Shown here: one piece after another, positions 17,870 to 28,200 of the stretch | Layout: every line of letters begins with the position of its first letter | Position numbering within the stretch: position 1 is the first letter of the stretch | Assembly: GCA_022509205.1 (NCBI GenBank) | Contig: JAFLTR010000016.1 | Location: 1-45,042 of the forward strand | DNA length: 45,042 nucleotides | Reading direction: 5' to 3' | From: Muribaculaceae bacterium | GTDB lineage: Bacteria; Bacteroidota; Bacteroidia; Bacteroidales; Muribaculaceae | Position numbers and translations under genes: made by a program | The notes under the pieces: generated by a model | The model's database searches: none | Told to the model about the DNA's origin: nothing | What the model saw: the letters and a program-made list of their open reading frames with translations, nothing else

Positions 17870-18841
17870 TCAATTGAAAACAAGGATTTGGGTGACGATA
17901 TATCCGATATAACATGCAAGAAGAAGACCCCCTTCCCATCGATAGATAACCTTGTCGCCAAATTGGCGTCCGAAAATCCAGAATAAGACAGAAGCTCCGG
18001 TCATCACCAATAGATCATAAACCCCGATTCCTCCGAAGGGAAGGGGATAGATGGTGGCTGTTATACCAAGCACCATGAAAATGTTGAAAATATTACTTCC
18101 GATCACGTTGCCAACCGCAATCCCCGTCTTCCCTTTAATGGCTGCAAGGATAGATGTGGCCAGTTCAGGCAAAGAACTTCCGGCTGCCACAATGGTCAGA
18201 CCGATAAGAGCCTCGCTCATCCCGAGCGAGGAGGCTATGCCGGACGCGCCGGTCACAAATCTGTCGCCACCTACAACCAAAGCTCCGAGTCCCACCACCG
18301 TCAGAGCTATTGCTTTCCATATATTCATGACCGGTTTTGAGGATGCCTGTTGGGCAGAGGGATCAGCAGGTGAGGCTTCCTTGGCTTGCGAAAAAGTATA
18401 TCTCATGAAAATGAGGAAAAACAGAAAGAGGAGTATTCCTTCAGGGCGAATAATCTCTGCCGGGCCAGAGACTCCAAGAATGGGACCGCAACCTATCGCC
18501 AGTAGTGCCACCGATGATAATATCACTAAAGGTATCTGAGTGTTGAGGATTGACTTCTCGATTTTTATCGGCCGGATTAGCGCCACTATCCCTATTATTA
18601 CTAATATGTTGAAAATATTGCTTCCCACCACATTGCCGATAGCCAGAGGGGCACTCCCTTTCAGTGCTGAAATTATGCCTATCGACAATTCAGGTGTGGA
18701 TGTGCCGAAAGCCACCACTGTCAGACCGATTATAAGATCGCTCACCCCCCATTTCTTGGCGATGGCGGAAGCTCCGTCAGTGAGCCAATTTGCCCCTCCG
18801 AGAATCAATAAAAGCCCTAATATCAGCCAGACTACATCCAT
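17870..18841 (-). CDS. Calcium/sodium antiporter (CaCA family, YrbG-like)
   Basis: This is a 323-residue inner-membrane protein with about ten hydrophobic helices in two inverted halves. Each half carries the alpha-repeat signature: GTSTPELSIGI in the first and GSSLPELATSI in the second, followed by GNVxGSNIFNI in both. These glutamates bind the cation in CaCA exchangers. Start MDVVWLILG at 18841 is preferred, because the longer frame adds a positively charged segment overlapping the preceding gene. The gene lies 44 bases downstream of the aldolase-like gene on the same strand, so it may be co-transcribed. The ion is inferred from family and could be Ca2+ with Na+ or H+. Confidence 0.9.
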   Translation of the reverse strand: MDVVWLILGLLLILGGANWLTDGASAIAKKWGVSDLIIGLTVVAFGTSTPELSIGIISALKGSAPLAIGNVVGSNIFNILVIIGIVALIRPIKIEKSILNTQIPLVILSSVALLAIGCGPILGVSGPAEIIRPEGILLFLFFLIFMRYTFSQAKEASPADPSAQQASSKPVMNIWKAIALTVVGLGALVVGGDRFVTGASGIASSLGMSEALIGLTIVAAGSSLPELATSILAAIKGKTGIAVGNVIGSNIFNIFMVLGITATIYPLPFGGIGVYDLLVMTGASVLFWIFGRQFGDKVIYRWEGGLLLACYIGYIVTQILVFN

Positions 18842-18885
18842 ATTTACAAAAGAATTTTTATGGTTAATATCTGATTGAATATTGC

Positions 18886-19917
18886 TTATTCTTCGAGCAG
18901 AGAGGTGAGGGTGGAAATGTCGGCATCGGTGGTAGACCATCCGGTGACAAACCTTACCCGGGATTCTTCCTTCCCCGGTGGACCCCAGTATTCAAAGGAA
19001 CAATAGGGTTTCAGTTTTTCAATCACCTTGTTGGGAAGGATGAAAAATTGCTGGTTGGTGGGTGAATCTATAAAAGTTTTGAATCCCCGGGCTTCCATCG
19101 TTTCTTTCAACTGCATAGCGAGTCTCACACCTTCTTTACCTATTCTTTCATAAAGGTAGTCGGAAAAAAGGGCTTCAAATTGCACTCCAAGCAGTCTTCC
19201 CTTTGCCAGGAGAGCTCCGTGAAGTTTCCTCATGGAATCGAAACGTCTCAGCAGTTCAGGTCGGGCTGTGACCACCGCCTCGCCAAAGAGCGCCCCGCAC
19301 TTCGTGCCTCCGATATAAAACACGTCACATAGCCGGGGAAGGTCCTGCAATCCAATGTCGTTGTTTTTGGCATAAAGCCCGAAAGCAAGGCGAGCACCGT
19401 CAATATATAGCGGAATGTCATATTCCCGGCAGATGGAATATATTTCCTGCAATTCTTTTTTTGAATAGATAGTGCCTAATTCTGTCGGGAAAGATATATA
19501 GACCATCCCCGGGCGTACCATGTGGGGATAAGTGTCGTCGGCATAAAACTCTTCAAGATACTTTTTCAATGCGTCGGCCTTCAATTTTCCCTCATTATCC
19601 GGCAGGATCAGAATCTTATGTCCCCATGCTTCTATTGCCCCGGCTTCGTGAACATTTATATGAGAGGTGTCTGTGGCCACAACTCCATCGTTCTTATCCA
19701 GCAAACGGTCGATGACGACGGCATTGGTCTGGGTGCCACCTACCAAAAAATAAACTTCTCCATCCGGTATGCCGCATTTCTCAAGGATAAGATTGCGAGC
19801 CCGGTGCGTGAATTCATCTGTGCCATATCCGGGAGTGTGAAGACTGTTGGTCTCAACCAATCGTTGCATCACTTCAGGATGCGCTCCCGCCATGTAGTCA
19901 GAATCAAAATAAATCAT
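18886..19917 (-). CDS. Threonine aldolase-like PLP-dependent lyase
   Basis: This 343-residue fold-type I PLP enzyme of the beta-eliminating lyase / low-specificity threonine aldolase family cleaves L-threonine or L-allo-threonine to glycine and acetaldehyde. Features seen are YFDSDYMAGAHPEVM, the PLP-stacking histidine in TSHINVHEAGA (His86 or His90), YIDGARL with the Asp that pairs with the pyridine nitrogen, and the Schiff-base lysine in YIGGTKCGAL (Lys206). It is complete in length. The active-site set fits threonine aldolase, but tyrosine-phenol-lyase-type relatives exist and substrate is inferred. It is the first gene of a likely pair with the antiporter. Confidence 0.88.
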   Translation of the reverse strand: MIYFDSDYMAGAHPEVMQRLVETNSLHTPGYGTDEFTHRARNLILEKCGIPDGEVYFLVGGTQTNAVVIDRLLDKNDGVVATDTSHINVHEAGAIEAWGHKILILPDNEGKLKADALKKYLEEFYADDTYPHMVRPGMVYISFPTELGTIYSKKELQEIYSICREYDIPLYIDGARLAFGLYAKNNDIGLQDLPRLCDVFYIGGTKCGALFGEAVVTARPELLRRFDSMRKLHGALLAKGRLLGVQFEALFSDYLYERIGKEGVRLAMQLKETMEARGFKTFIDSPTNQQFFILPNKVIEKLKPYCSFEYWGPPGKEESRVRFVTGWSTTDADISTLTSLLEE

Positions 19918-20219
19918 AAGGTTTTATATCATGTTAGGTTTATGTATGCCGCAATATCTTTCACCCTCCCCGGCTAATCTTCTTTCCGAGGAACGATTCT
20001 TCATCCGAAAAATTAACTCATATAAGTCATAATGCCAAATTTATCTAAGTTAGATATCCTTAATTAATGAAATGGGTAAGTAATCACACCCTTCATGAGG
20101 TCTACTCGGGGTTAAATATTATCAAGACCCCGGATGATTAAGGAATATATAACTTGAAGAATTTAAACTATTTTATAAAATTTTATTAAATTTACACAAT
20201 TTTCATAACATAATGATCT
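19918..20219. other. Divergent intergenic region with palindrome and possible promoters
   Basis: These 302 bases separate the aldolase-like gene (minus) from the lipoprotein gene (plus). They hold a minus-strand -7-like box TAAATTTG (20036-20043) and, overlapping it, a perfect 15-base inverted repeat TATCTAAGTTAGATA (20042-20056) that could be an operator. A plus-strand TAAATTTA at 20187-20194 is a weak -7 candidate for the lipoprotein gene. I see no gene or RNA here. Confidence 0.45.
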
Positions 20220-21800
20220 ATGAACCGTAAACACTATTTTTACCCTACAATTGCCTTGGGTTTATTGTTGATGGCCACATCGTGTGTCGACGACAAATAC
20301 GACCTAAGCGACATTGACACCACCACCTCTATAAAGCTCAATGAGCTTACGGTGCCGGTGAGATTAAACACGATCATGCTCGACGATGTGCTCGATGTGG
20401 AGGATTCAGAGGTCTTGAACGTGTATCAAAATTCAGATGGCAGCAGATATTATGCCATCCATAAAAAAGGAGGATTCAGCGCTGATCCTATCTTCATAGA
20501 AATGTTGCGCACCACCGGAGCCGCCACTGTGCCGGCAATCGAATTGCCCGGCGGCAACGTCAACAACAAAACAGTGACATTCTCCTACCTCATCAATAAT
20601 GTGGATCCCTCACTCGACTATCTCTCATATTTCGGTCTCTGGGACCAACAATACATGGAGATAAAACTATCTGTTTCTCCGGCCAATGTCGGTATGACGG
20701 ATGTGGTGGTGACAATTCCTGAAAAATTCACAGCCATATATAAGGGTCAGGAATATTCTGACGGGAAAGTCCCTGTCACTGTTTCCAACGGTGAAATGGA
20801 GCAACCTATCTATGTTACTTCCATGCTATTCTCTCCGGCACTTCGCCCCGACAACCAGTCGTCATTGGATGTGACCGGAGAAATCGGTATAGCCTCCGCC
20901 TCTTTATCAGGCGCTGCCACAGTCAACTTCTATATGAGTCCTTTCACCGCCAATGTGGTTTCCGGGTCTCTCGATCATGCGGTAGACTCCCCGGCCATCG
21001 CCCCTGTCGACTTAACTGATCTCCCGGGTTTCTTAAAGGATGGTGAATCAAATCTGGTGTTGCAAAATCCGCAGCTCTATATGAATTTTATTTACCTGAA
21101 CGGAGCCTACTATAATACACAACTTTCTATAATGCCCGAAGGGATTGATACGCATCCTATTAATAATCTGCCAATCCGTTTCAATCAGACAATCGTATTG
21201 GCCCCCGACACTCAAGACTTAGACCTTGATTATAGTGGGGCAACGCTGCAACAGGTGGAAGATCTTAAATATATCCTTTCGGGTGCCGGACTTCCTCATT
21301 CCATAGGTTTCTCGCTTGACAATACCCGGGTTATCGGTGAGGTGGCTAATCTGATATTGGGTGAAGACAAGGAAATTTCGGGAAGCTACGAATTCTTCTC
21401 CCCGCTCGCTTTCGGTGAAGGGGCCCAAATCATCTATCAAAAGAAGGAGGAAGATTTCTTCGGAGGTGATATGGAATATGTGAACGTGGAACTTTTCCGG
21501 ATTCAATCCGACGTGAAATCGGAGCTCCCGTTGGATGTGACTCTGACGCTTTATCCCTTAGACAGAGATGGCAACAGGATAAAGGGGAAAAACGGACAGA
21601 CCGTGTATGCCTCCTCCACAGTGGTCCCGGGAAATTCCAAACTTGATCTTAAGATTGAGGAGCCTTTTGAAGGTCTCGACGGTCTTGAATATGTAGTCGC
21701 TACCAATAATATGAACGGGGTGAGTCTTAGTCCGGACCAGACACTTACCCTTGATAATATCAAGGCCACAGTGACAGGCCAATACGTAACAAAATTATAA
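20220..21800 (+). CDS. Large surface or periplasmic lipoprotein of unknown function
   Basis: This is a 526-residue protein with a lipoprotein signal peptide; the lipobox MATSC places the acylated cysteine at residue 22. An acidic linker CVDDKYDLSDIDTT follows, which looks like a Bacteroidetes lipoprotein export signal (acidic residues just after the Cys) favouring the cell surface. The rest is beta-rich, with repeated VSPANVGMTDVVVTIP-like and LDLKIEEP-like strands and no named domain that I recognise. It is 17 bases before the DUF5723-like outer-membrane gene on the same strand, so the two very likely form an operon and may work together in the outer membrane. Confidence 0.78.
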   Translation: MNRKHYFYPTIALGLLLMATSCVDDKYDLSDIDTTTSIKLNELTVPVRLNTIMLDDVLDVEDSEVLNVYQNSDGSRYYAIHKKGGFSADPIFIEMLRTTGAATVPAIELPGGNVNNKTVTFSYLINNVDPSLDYLSYFGLWDQQYMEIKLSVSPANVGMTDVVVTIPEKFTAIYKGQEYSDGKVPVTVSNGEMEQPIYVTSMLFSPALRPDNQSSLDVTGEIGIASASLSGAATVNFYMSPFTANVVSGSLDHAVDSPAIAPVDLTDLPGFLKDGESNLVLQNPQLYMNFIYLNGAYYNTQLSIMPEGIDTHPINNLPIRFNQTIVLAPDTQDLDLDYSGATLQQVEDLKYILSGAGLPHSIGFSLDNTRVIGEVANLILGEDKEISGSYEFFSPLAFGEGAQIIYQKKEEDFFGGDMEYVNVELFRIQSDVKSELPLDVTLTLYPLDRDGNRIKGKNGQTVYASSTVVPGNSKLDLKIEEPFEGLDGLEYVVATNNMNGVSLSPDQTLTLDNIKATVTGQYVTKL

Positions 21801-21817
21801 AACCGATGTCTTAAAAT

Positions 21818-23182
21818 ATGAATAAATCGATGATAAAAAAATATATTTTTTCAGGGGTATTGGTTTTTGCCGCTGTGAGCTCAGTGAATGCCCAGACCAA
21901 CACATATTCGGGCTATTTTCTCGATAATTTCCTTTATCAGTATCAGTTGAACCCCGCATTTGGTAATGAAAACAATTTCGTGGGTTTCCCGGGTCTGGGA
22001 AACCTTACGGTGGAAACTCAAGGCACAGTGCATCTGAACAAGATATTTTATCCCTTGAACGGGAAGACCGTATTGTTCACTAATCCCGATCTTACTAATG
22101 TAAGCAAGTTTGGGAAAAGCAACAAGTTGGGAGGAGATTTCCGCGCAAACATTATTAATGTCGGCTTCAAGGCTTTAGGCGGCTACAACACTGTGAGTAT
22201 AAGTGCAGTGGCTAATTCAAGCGTCTCAGCCCCGGGTTCGCTTCTAAATATGCTTCGCGAAGGGATATCCAACGACACCTACAAAATCAATGATTTCTGG
22301 ATGTATGGAAATTCCTATGCTGAGATTGCCCTTAACCATTCACGCGACATCAAGCAGGTGCCGGGCCTTAGAGTGGGTGCCACTTTCAAATTCATTGTGG
22401 GTATGGCAAGTGCCTACGGTAAATTCAAAAAGGCCGACTTAAACCTTGGAGAGAATTCCTGGGATATAGTAAGCCAGGGTGAGGTGTATATATCCACGAA
22501 AGGCACAGAATGGGAGACTAAATATAACGAAAATGCCGGCTGGCACTATGTGTCGGGATTGGAGGCCGATAATTTCAGTGCGCCGAATGGTTATGGTGCG
22601 GCATTTGATATCGGTGCCACCTATAAATGGAAAGATTTCAACTTTTCTCTTGCAATCCTTGATCTCGGAGGCATTGCCTGGACCAATACTCAAAAGGCCT
22701 CTACAAATGGAGAACAGAGGTTCCAGTCGAGCGACTATATTTTCACTATAGGTGGCGGTGACAATGAATTTGACAAGATGAAGGATGACCTGGCCGCAAT
22801 CTATCAGCTCCAGGCAGTTGATGGGAACTACAAGCGCGCCACGATGCAGGGCACAACCATGAATATAGGTGTGGAATATGAGTTGCCTTATTACAGGCCG
22901 TTAACCTTTGGTTTGCTTAACACCACAAGAATGTGTGGTGGTTATACCTGGACCGAGTTTCGCATCTCGGCAAATGTAACGCCTGTGAAATATGTGTCGG
23001 CTTCCGCTAACCTTGTTTGCGGCACTTATGGGGTAGGTTTCGGCTGGCTCGTGAATGTGACAAGCGTTAAGGGTATAGACCTTTTCCTGGGCATGGACCG
23101 TGTGCCGGGTAAACTCTCGAAGCAATATGTGCCGCTTAATTCCAACTTCAGCTTCAATTTCGGTCTTAACTTCCCCTTCTAA
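21818..23182 (+). CDS. Outer-membrane beta-barrel-like protein (DUF5723 type)
   Basis: This is a 454-residue protein with a signal peptide ending near VNAQ. The mature start NTYSGYFLDNFLYQYQLNPAFG and the many alternating hydrophobic strands ending in aromatic residues resemble the DUF5723/PorV-like barrel family of Bacteroidetes. The C-terminus FSFNFGLNFPF ends in Phe, as expected for a BAM-inserted barrel. Function is not established for the family. Linked to the preceding lipoprotein, it probably forms an outer-membrane pair. A strong hairpin follows the gene. Confidence 0.8.
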   Translation: MNKSMIKKYIFSGVLVFAAVSSVNAQTNTYSGYFLDNFLYQYQLNPAFGNENNFVGFPGLGNLTVETQGTVHLNKIFYPLNGKTVLFTNPDLTNVSKFGKSNKLGGDFRANIINVGFKALGGYNTVSISAVANSSVSAPGSLLNMLREGISNDTYKINDFWMYGNSYAEIALNHSRDIKQVPGLRVGATFKFIVGMASAYGKFKKADLNLGENSWDIVSQGEVYISTKGTEWETKYNENAGWHYVSGLEADNFSAPNGYGAAFDIGATYKWKDFNFSLAILDLGGIAWTNTQKASTNGEQRFQSSDYIFTIGGGDNEFDKMKDDLAAIYQLQAVDGNYKRATMQGTTMNIGVEYELPYYRPLTFGLLNTTRMCGGYTWTEFRISANVTPVKYVSASANLVCGTYGVGFGWLVNVTSVKGIDLFLGMDRVPGKLSKQYVPLNSNFSFNFGLNFPF

Positions 23183-23210
23183 AAGGAATCTCACCGAAAA
23201 GAAAAGAATT

Positions 23211-23244
23211 AAGAGGATGAGCCAAAACATAGACTCATCCTCTT
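23211..23244. terminator. Bidirectional hairpin terminator
   Basis: An 11-base perfect stem, AAGAGGATGAG (23211-23221) and CTCATCCTCTT (23234-23244), encloses a 12-base loop. The left arm begins with A-rich sequence and the right arm ends in T residues, so it can act on both strands. It separates the convergent DUF5723-like and 623-residue genes. Confidence 0.85.
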
Positions 23245-23280
23245 TCATAATGTGTTTTTGAATATTAACTCTTACAAGAA

Positions 23281-25152
23281 TTATTTATTAGGTAGAAGGA
23301 ATTTTGATGCTTTGCCATCTTTCCTCATTATATAGAAACCACCCTTTGCCGGTTTATTAACGCGGAAACCGTTGAGGTCGAAGTATTCGGCATTACCCTC
23401 CTTCTCTTGGATAGAAGAGATAGCTGAAGAATTGGCTTCTGCAAATGATACCGGCCAAAGCTCATAAAAATCGTCTTCCGGATGATACACCATCACACCG
23501 GTGACATCATAACGGTCTTCATCAGTCTCTGAAACAGGCACCTCTACCATATCAAACCTTTTATAACCATAAACCTCTTCACCATCTTCATCAGTATAAA
23601 TAAGATCTCCATAATTGCCGTCGAGTTCTACAGTCACATTATTAAGTTGCACGTATTCATAGGGAGTTGTGTCTTCAACATCTGCGGATGTGATAAGATT
23701 AGGTTCTACGGCTGTCCCTTTAGATTCCGAACCATATTCCTCTGCGTTAATGTAGAAATATCCGTCTCCCCAAGAATAGAATTGTTTATAAGAAGCGATA
23801 AGATAAGACCAGGTTGTGCCATTTTCTACATCAAACCCTTCTTGGTCGGTTTCGTATCTCTTGGTTATTATACCATAGTTGCCCTGATTGTCTGTAACGA
23901 AAAGATAGCAATTTGTTTCGCTATTTAAACTGGTGATGGCAGTGATGTTACAATCAATCTTCACAGCTTTGGTGTCATCTGCTAAAGGATCAAAAGAAAA
24001 TAATAATTCTGCATTTACAAAGAACTGACCAAGGCTGTAGACTATGTTTAGCGGAACATCGAGAGAAGCTACGGAACTTGCTACAGTTTCGTAATATGCT
24101 ATAGCTTTGACAGTGCATGGATTTTCTAGAGTAAATTCACCATTATAGGTAATGCCGTTTTCATTTGAAGGCTCAGTGCCATCGAGAGTGTAATAAATTG
24201 TAGCGTCTGCAGTTTCGCAAGTGATAGTGACTGTGTTGTCAGTGTCGCTTGGAGTGATTACCGGGCGGCTAACGGTTATTTCGCCTTCAATAGGAGTTTG
24301 ATATGTGATGGTAAGACCGGTGACTTGTGTGTTGCCTGTTCTACCCCCATTTGTGAAAACTACACTTTGTTCTGCTAAGCCTTTCCATACACAAGGTACC
24401 CACGTGTAATCTTCCTCATACGTCTGAGTTACTCCGTCAGCAGTAACAGACCCAGCATACCCGAATGTGTTAGTGGTAGTAGCTATTTCAATTTTGAGCA
24501 GTTTTGCTCCATCTTTAGCGGTAACCTCAATTTGTTGCCCGTTAAAGATATAAAAACCGGAAACAGATGCTCTGTAAGTTGGAACCGCAGTATGAGTTCC
24601 CTGAACAAAATTCACATTAAGATATTCATTGATGTTGAAACCGGTAGCAGGCAGGGATGTCTGATCCGCTACTCCCATATCCTGGCATAAAATTGTAGCT
24701 GTCAAATCTTCAGCCACAGCTTTCGGAGTATAGGTCAAAGTGATGGATCTCATCCTGACGTTGTAGCTTGAAGGATATGCATTAACCGACCAATTTTGGG
24801 TGGCCTCACCACTCCATGAAAAAGGGTTGTAATTGTATTCCGATGTTTGCTCATCTGCTTTTACTATAGATAAAGCTCCGAATTCATAACCAGAATCACA
24901 GGTAATTTGAACACCGGTCAGAGTGGCATCTACGAGATTTACAGTGAAAGTTTTACCTGAAGTTAATCGAAAATCTTCGTTAGATGTGTTGAAAGTACCA
25001 TCTGAAGTAAAATAAATATTATCATTTATTTCATAATTATTCAGGCTACCGCTATCTAAGCCTAAATCAGAGAAGGTCACCGTGATTTCTTCGGCTTGAG
25101 CGGAGAGTCCCATAGCCGAGACAAGAAGTAATGCTGCGAAAAGTTTTTTCAT
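23281..25152 (-). CDS. Secreted protein with chitobiase C-terminal-like repeat and T9SS-like tail
   Basis: This 623-residue protein begins with a clear signal peptide (MKKLFAALLLVSAMGLSAQA). The ATG at 25152 is preferred over an upstream TTG. The N-terminal half is beta-rich with two similar modules (SxVxLTxTxxxxVAED type). Residues about 290-365 match the chitobiase/hexosaminidase C-terminal-like domain, including ATIYYTLDGTEPS and VKAIAYY. An OB-fold-like segment (around 375-560, FVTDNQGNYGIITKRYE) follows. The end, AEYFDLNGFRVNKPAKGGFY, is a short T9SS-type C-terminal sorting element. No catalytic domain is recognised, so it is probably a surface adhesin or carbohydrate-binding protein. 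Confidence 0.75.
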   Translation of the reverse strand: MKKLFAALLLVSAMGLSAQAEEITVTFSDLGLDSGSLNNYEINDNIYFTSDGTFNTSNEDFRLTSGKTFTVNLVDATLTGVQITCDSGYEFGALSIVKADEQTSEYNYNPFSWSGEATQNWSVNAYPSSYNVRMRSITLTYTPKAVAEDLTATILCQDMGVADQTSLPATGFNINEYLNVNFVQGTHTAVPTYRASVSGFYIFNGQQIEVTAKDGAKLLKIEIATTTNTFGYAGSVTADGVTQTYEEDYTWVPCVWKGLAEQSVVFTNGGRTGNTQVTGLTITYQTPIEGEITVSRPVITPSDTDNTVTITCETADATIYYTLDGTEPSNENGITYNGEFTLENPCTVKAIAYYETVASSVASLDVPLNIVYSLGQFFVNAELLFSFDPLADDTKAVKIDCNITAITSLNSETNCYLFVTDNQGNYGIITKRYETDQEGFDVENGTTWSYLIASYKQFYSWGDGYFYINAEEYGSESKGTAVEPNLITSADVEDTTPYEYVQLNNVTVELDGNYGDLIYTDEDGEEVYGYKRFDMVEVPVSETDEDRYDVTGVMVYHPEDDFYELWPVSFAEANSSAISSIQEKEGNAEYFDLNGFRVNKPAKGGFYIMRKDGKASKFLLPNK

Positions 25153-25234
25153 AAGCAAAAATTTATTTGAGTTATTGATTAGAATCTGCCCCTCAGATGA
25201 GAATTAATTGAGGGACAGACTCGATAATTATTTC

Positions 25235-28200
25235 CTATTTCACTAATACTTTGAGACTTTCCTTACCTACATTGACCACATAAATGCCGGAGTTCATATT
25301 GATGGAAACATCTCCGTAGCCTTGGTGAATCTTTCTGCCATCGAGGGCATATATATTTACAGGAGCATTGTTGGTGCCGTCAATGCTTAACCGGCCGTTG
25401 CCGGCAATGACGGTGAAACTGCCTTCATTAAATATGCCATCCACACCGGCATCTCCTTTATCGTAAACCCGGAAATCATCGAATCGCAGGTAAGTGTTGC
25501 GTTGGGTTTCAAACTTAAGTGCCATCCGGATGTCCTTTCCGCGATATTGACTCAGATCCACCTCGGCAGTCTGCCACCCCATTCCGCCGGTCTCAATGCT
25601 GGCCGCAAGTCTGAAGTCTTCAGCAAGATTAGTGCTTACTCCTACATAAATCATGTTGTTAAGTGCATCGCCTTCTCCGAAAAATTGAATGGAAGCAACC
25701 GGTTCCACGGCATTTTCAGGAATTTTTATCCATGCTGTGTAGATGGTGGCAGATTCGCCGGCTTGCGAACCGATGAATACTCCGTGACCGCCGTCGCCGT
25801 CGGCGCTCTGATAATTCTCGTTGTCAGAGGTGGTATAAAGACCTGAATCGGAATTATTCAGATTAAGGTCGAGTCCGTAAGGCATCGTTATTCCGGAATT
25901 GAAACCCTCTATGAGCGGCATTTTAAGAGCCGGACCTACAGGTATTTGCGGAGAAACGATCATATCACCGTTAAGACCGTTAACATTTGCATATGTACCA
26001 TATTGCACATAAATGGGATAGGTGAGAGAAGAGAAGTCCTCAATGATAAAGGCCTCTTTCTGTCCTTTGGATAGATAGGAGGAGACTCCATCGGCAGCCT
26101 TGATGACATCATAATCCACCACATCCTTGATATCCTTTCCATTGAGGTCCTCAGTGACGGGACTCCAAGAAAATTTCACCGAACTATAGGAGTCGGCAGC
26201 GTATTCCAATTCGCAATCTTCCGGCGTCTTAGGATTAACAAATCCGGCGTAGGCAGCACAGCGGGCGTTCATACCGTCACCGATACTGTTGCCGGCAGTG
26301 ACCACATAATTGTTGCCACCCATGATGGCTCCTGTGTCTGTCCAAGTGAAGGAGACAGGATTATCGGGAGTGATAGTGGCAATGAGTTTTCCGTCGCGAG
26401 AGATCTTAATGTAATCGACACTTGCGAGAGTGTTGCCGGCCACGTCGAGTTTCGGCAGAGAGCCTTTGATAGTGACGCTCTTCCCGCCTTTTGAGTCGGC
26501 GATGGCCACAAGGTCGGTTATTGCTGCGGGAACACCGCCGCCGGCAAGTTTCCGAAGATAGATATTGTCAATCAGAATCACGTTACGGTCGGCCGGGCTT
26601 ATGCCATGGATACTGATAAAGAACTTGCTGTCGTCCGGTGCCTTCATTGCAAAGTTAAGATGATGCCAGCTCTCTTCCTGAAAATTGGTGGCAGTGAGAT
26701 TCACAGGACCAAAGACTACCTGAGCATTGTTCATACCTGTCTGGTTATAATCCTCCCCGAGCGTTACCTCTATTTTCTCCTCGAAATTATAGACACCGGC
26801 ATCGAATTCCAGTGCATAGAAGTCTCCATAGTTCATATTGACCGGAGGCAGGGTGAGATAATCGTCCATTTCGAGAGAGGCATTATATCTGATGGCCATC
26901 AACCCTTCGTTTGACCAATACCAGGAAAGGCCGTCGTTGTTTGAGTCGAGGGTTGTGAAATCGTATTTGGAGGATTCTTTAGAGAAATCCTGGAAATAAT
27001 CGTCTGTCAATACTCCGAGGGGTACATTGTTGGAGGCAACGGGTGCCGAAGTGCCCTCGGCGTTCTGGGCTGAGATAGTGGAATACCACGGAGTGAAAGA
27101 TTCCGGCACCGGCAATGTATACTCATAGGAGGTAGCGCCGGGTTCAGAAAGGAACGTTTCTCCCTGATTGGTTTTAATCACATATTTTATATTTTCCACA
27201 TCCACGGGGCCTCCCTTTGCGCCTTTATCGGGGGAGGGGGTCCAATTGATGTGCATTTTGCCGCCGTAATGTCTTGCAGAAATATTCGAAGGAGGGAGAG
27301 GAGCCTCATAGCCTACAAATGTCTCAAATTTAGTGGAGCGCCCTTTGCCGTTTTCGTTGCTGCATCTCACGAAGAAAGTGTGCCAACCCTCTTTATCGAG
27401 CGAGGCGTCCAGAGAGATGTCTTGTCCGGGAGCCCCTGAGCCCTCATGAATGTTATGGCCGTCGATTTTCACTACGTAATCCATATTCTTATTCATTAGG
27501 GAGCCGTCATGATGGGTTGTGGGAAGCTTGAAGGAGATTTTTCCGGAGAGAGAGGAATTTGGGAAATTAACTGCGAGGTTTGTAGCCACACCCGGAGCTT
27601 GCGGATGCACAGCCTGCTCGAAATATAGGCCGGCGAGTTGAGTGCCCAGTCCGTCGAGCTTATAGATAAGATTGACTGTTTTCTTAGCCGGGTCTACGCT
27701 AAAAAGCCTGCTACCGCCATCCTTTTCGAGATTGCACACGGCAAAGACCATCCGCTTGTTATCCTCGTCCCAGGCTCCGCCGGTGTGGGCCTTCGGTTCG
27801 GTTTTTGTCGCAAGGTCGTCATGTGAGAAGAGCAATTGAGCCTCACCGGTGGTTCGGTCAATACTATAGACCTCACCGTCGCCGCTTATGCCGTAAGCCT
27901 GTCCGTCTTCAGTGATGGCTACCCCATAAAGCCGGAGGGAGGGATATTCCTTCACCATTTCCATCCTGGCAGTTGTGGGATCAATCTTTGCCCATCCGAA
28001 TTTTTCGGTTGAAAAATCTTTCACGAACGCATATATCGTTTCGTCAGCTTCGTAATAATCGCCGTCGTAAAGGTCGAATGGGATGGGGAGATGTATCTGG
28101 TCGATCTGTTCGCCGGTTTTATCATCGAAAATGTATGCATACTGCTCGAGGAGATACCCGTCCATAATTCTGAGGAAAACGCAGAAATATTTGTTTTCGA

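Noticed and set aside
18842..18940. 33-residue extension of the antiporter
   Set aside because: It overlaps the end of the aldolase-like gene and adds a positively charged stretch before the first transmembrane helix.
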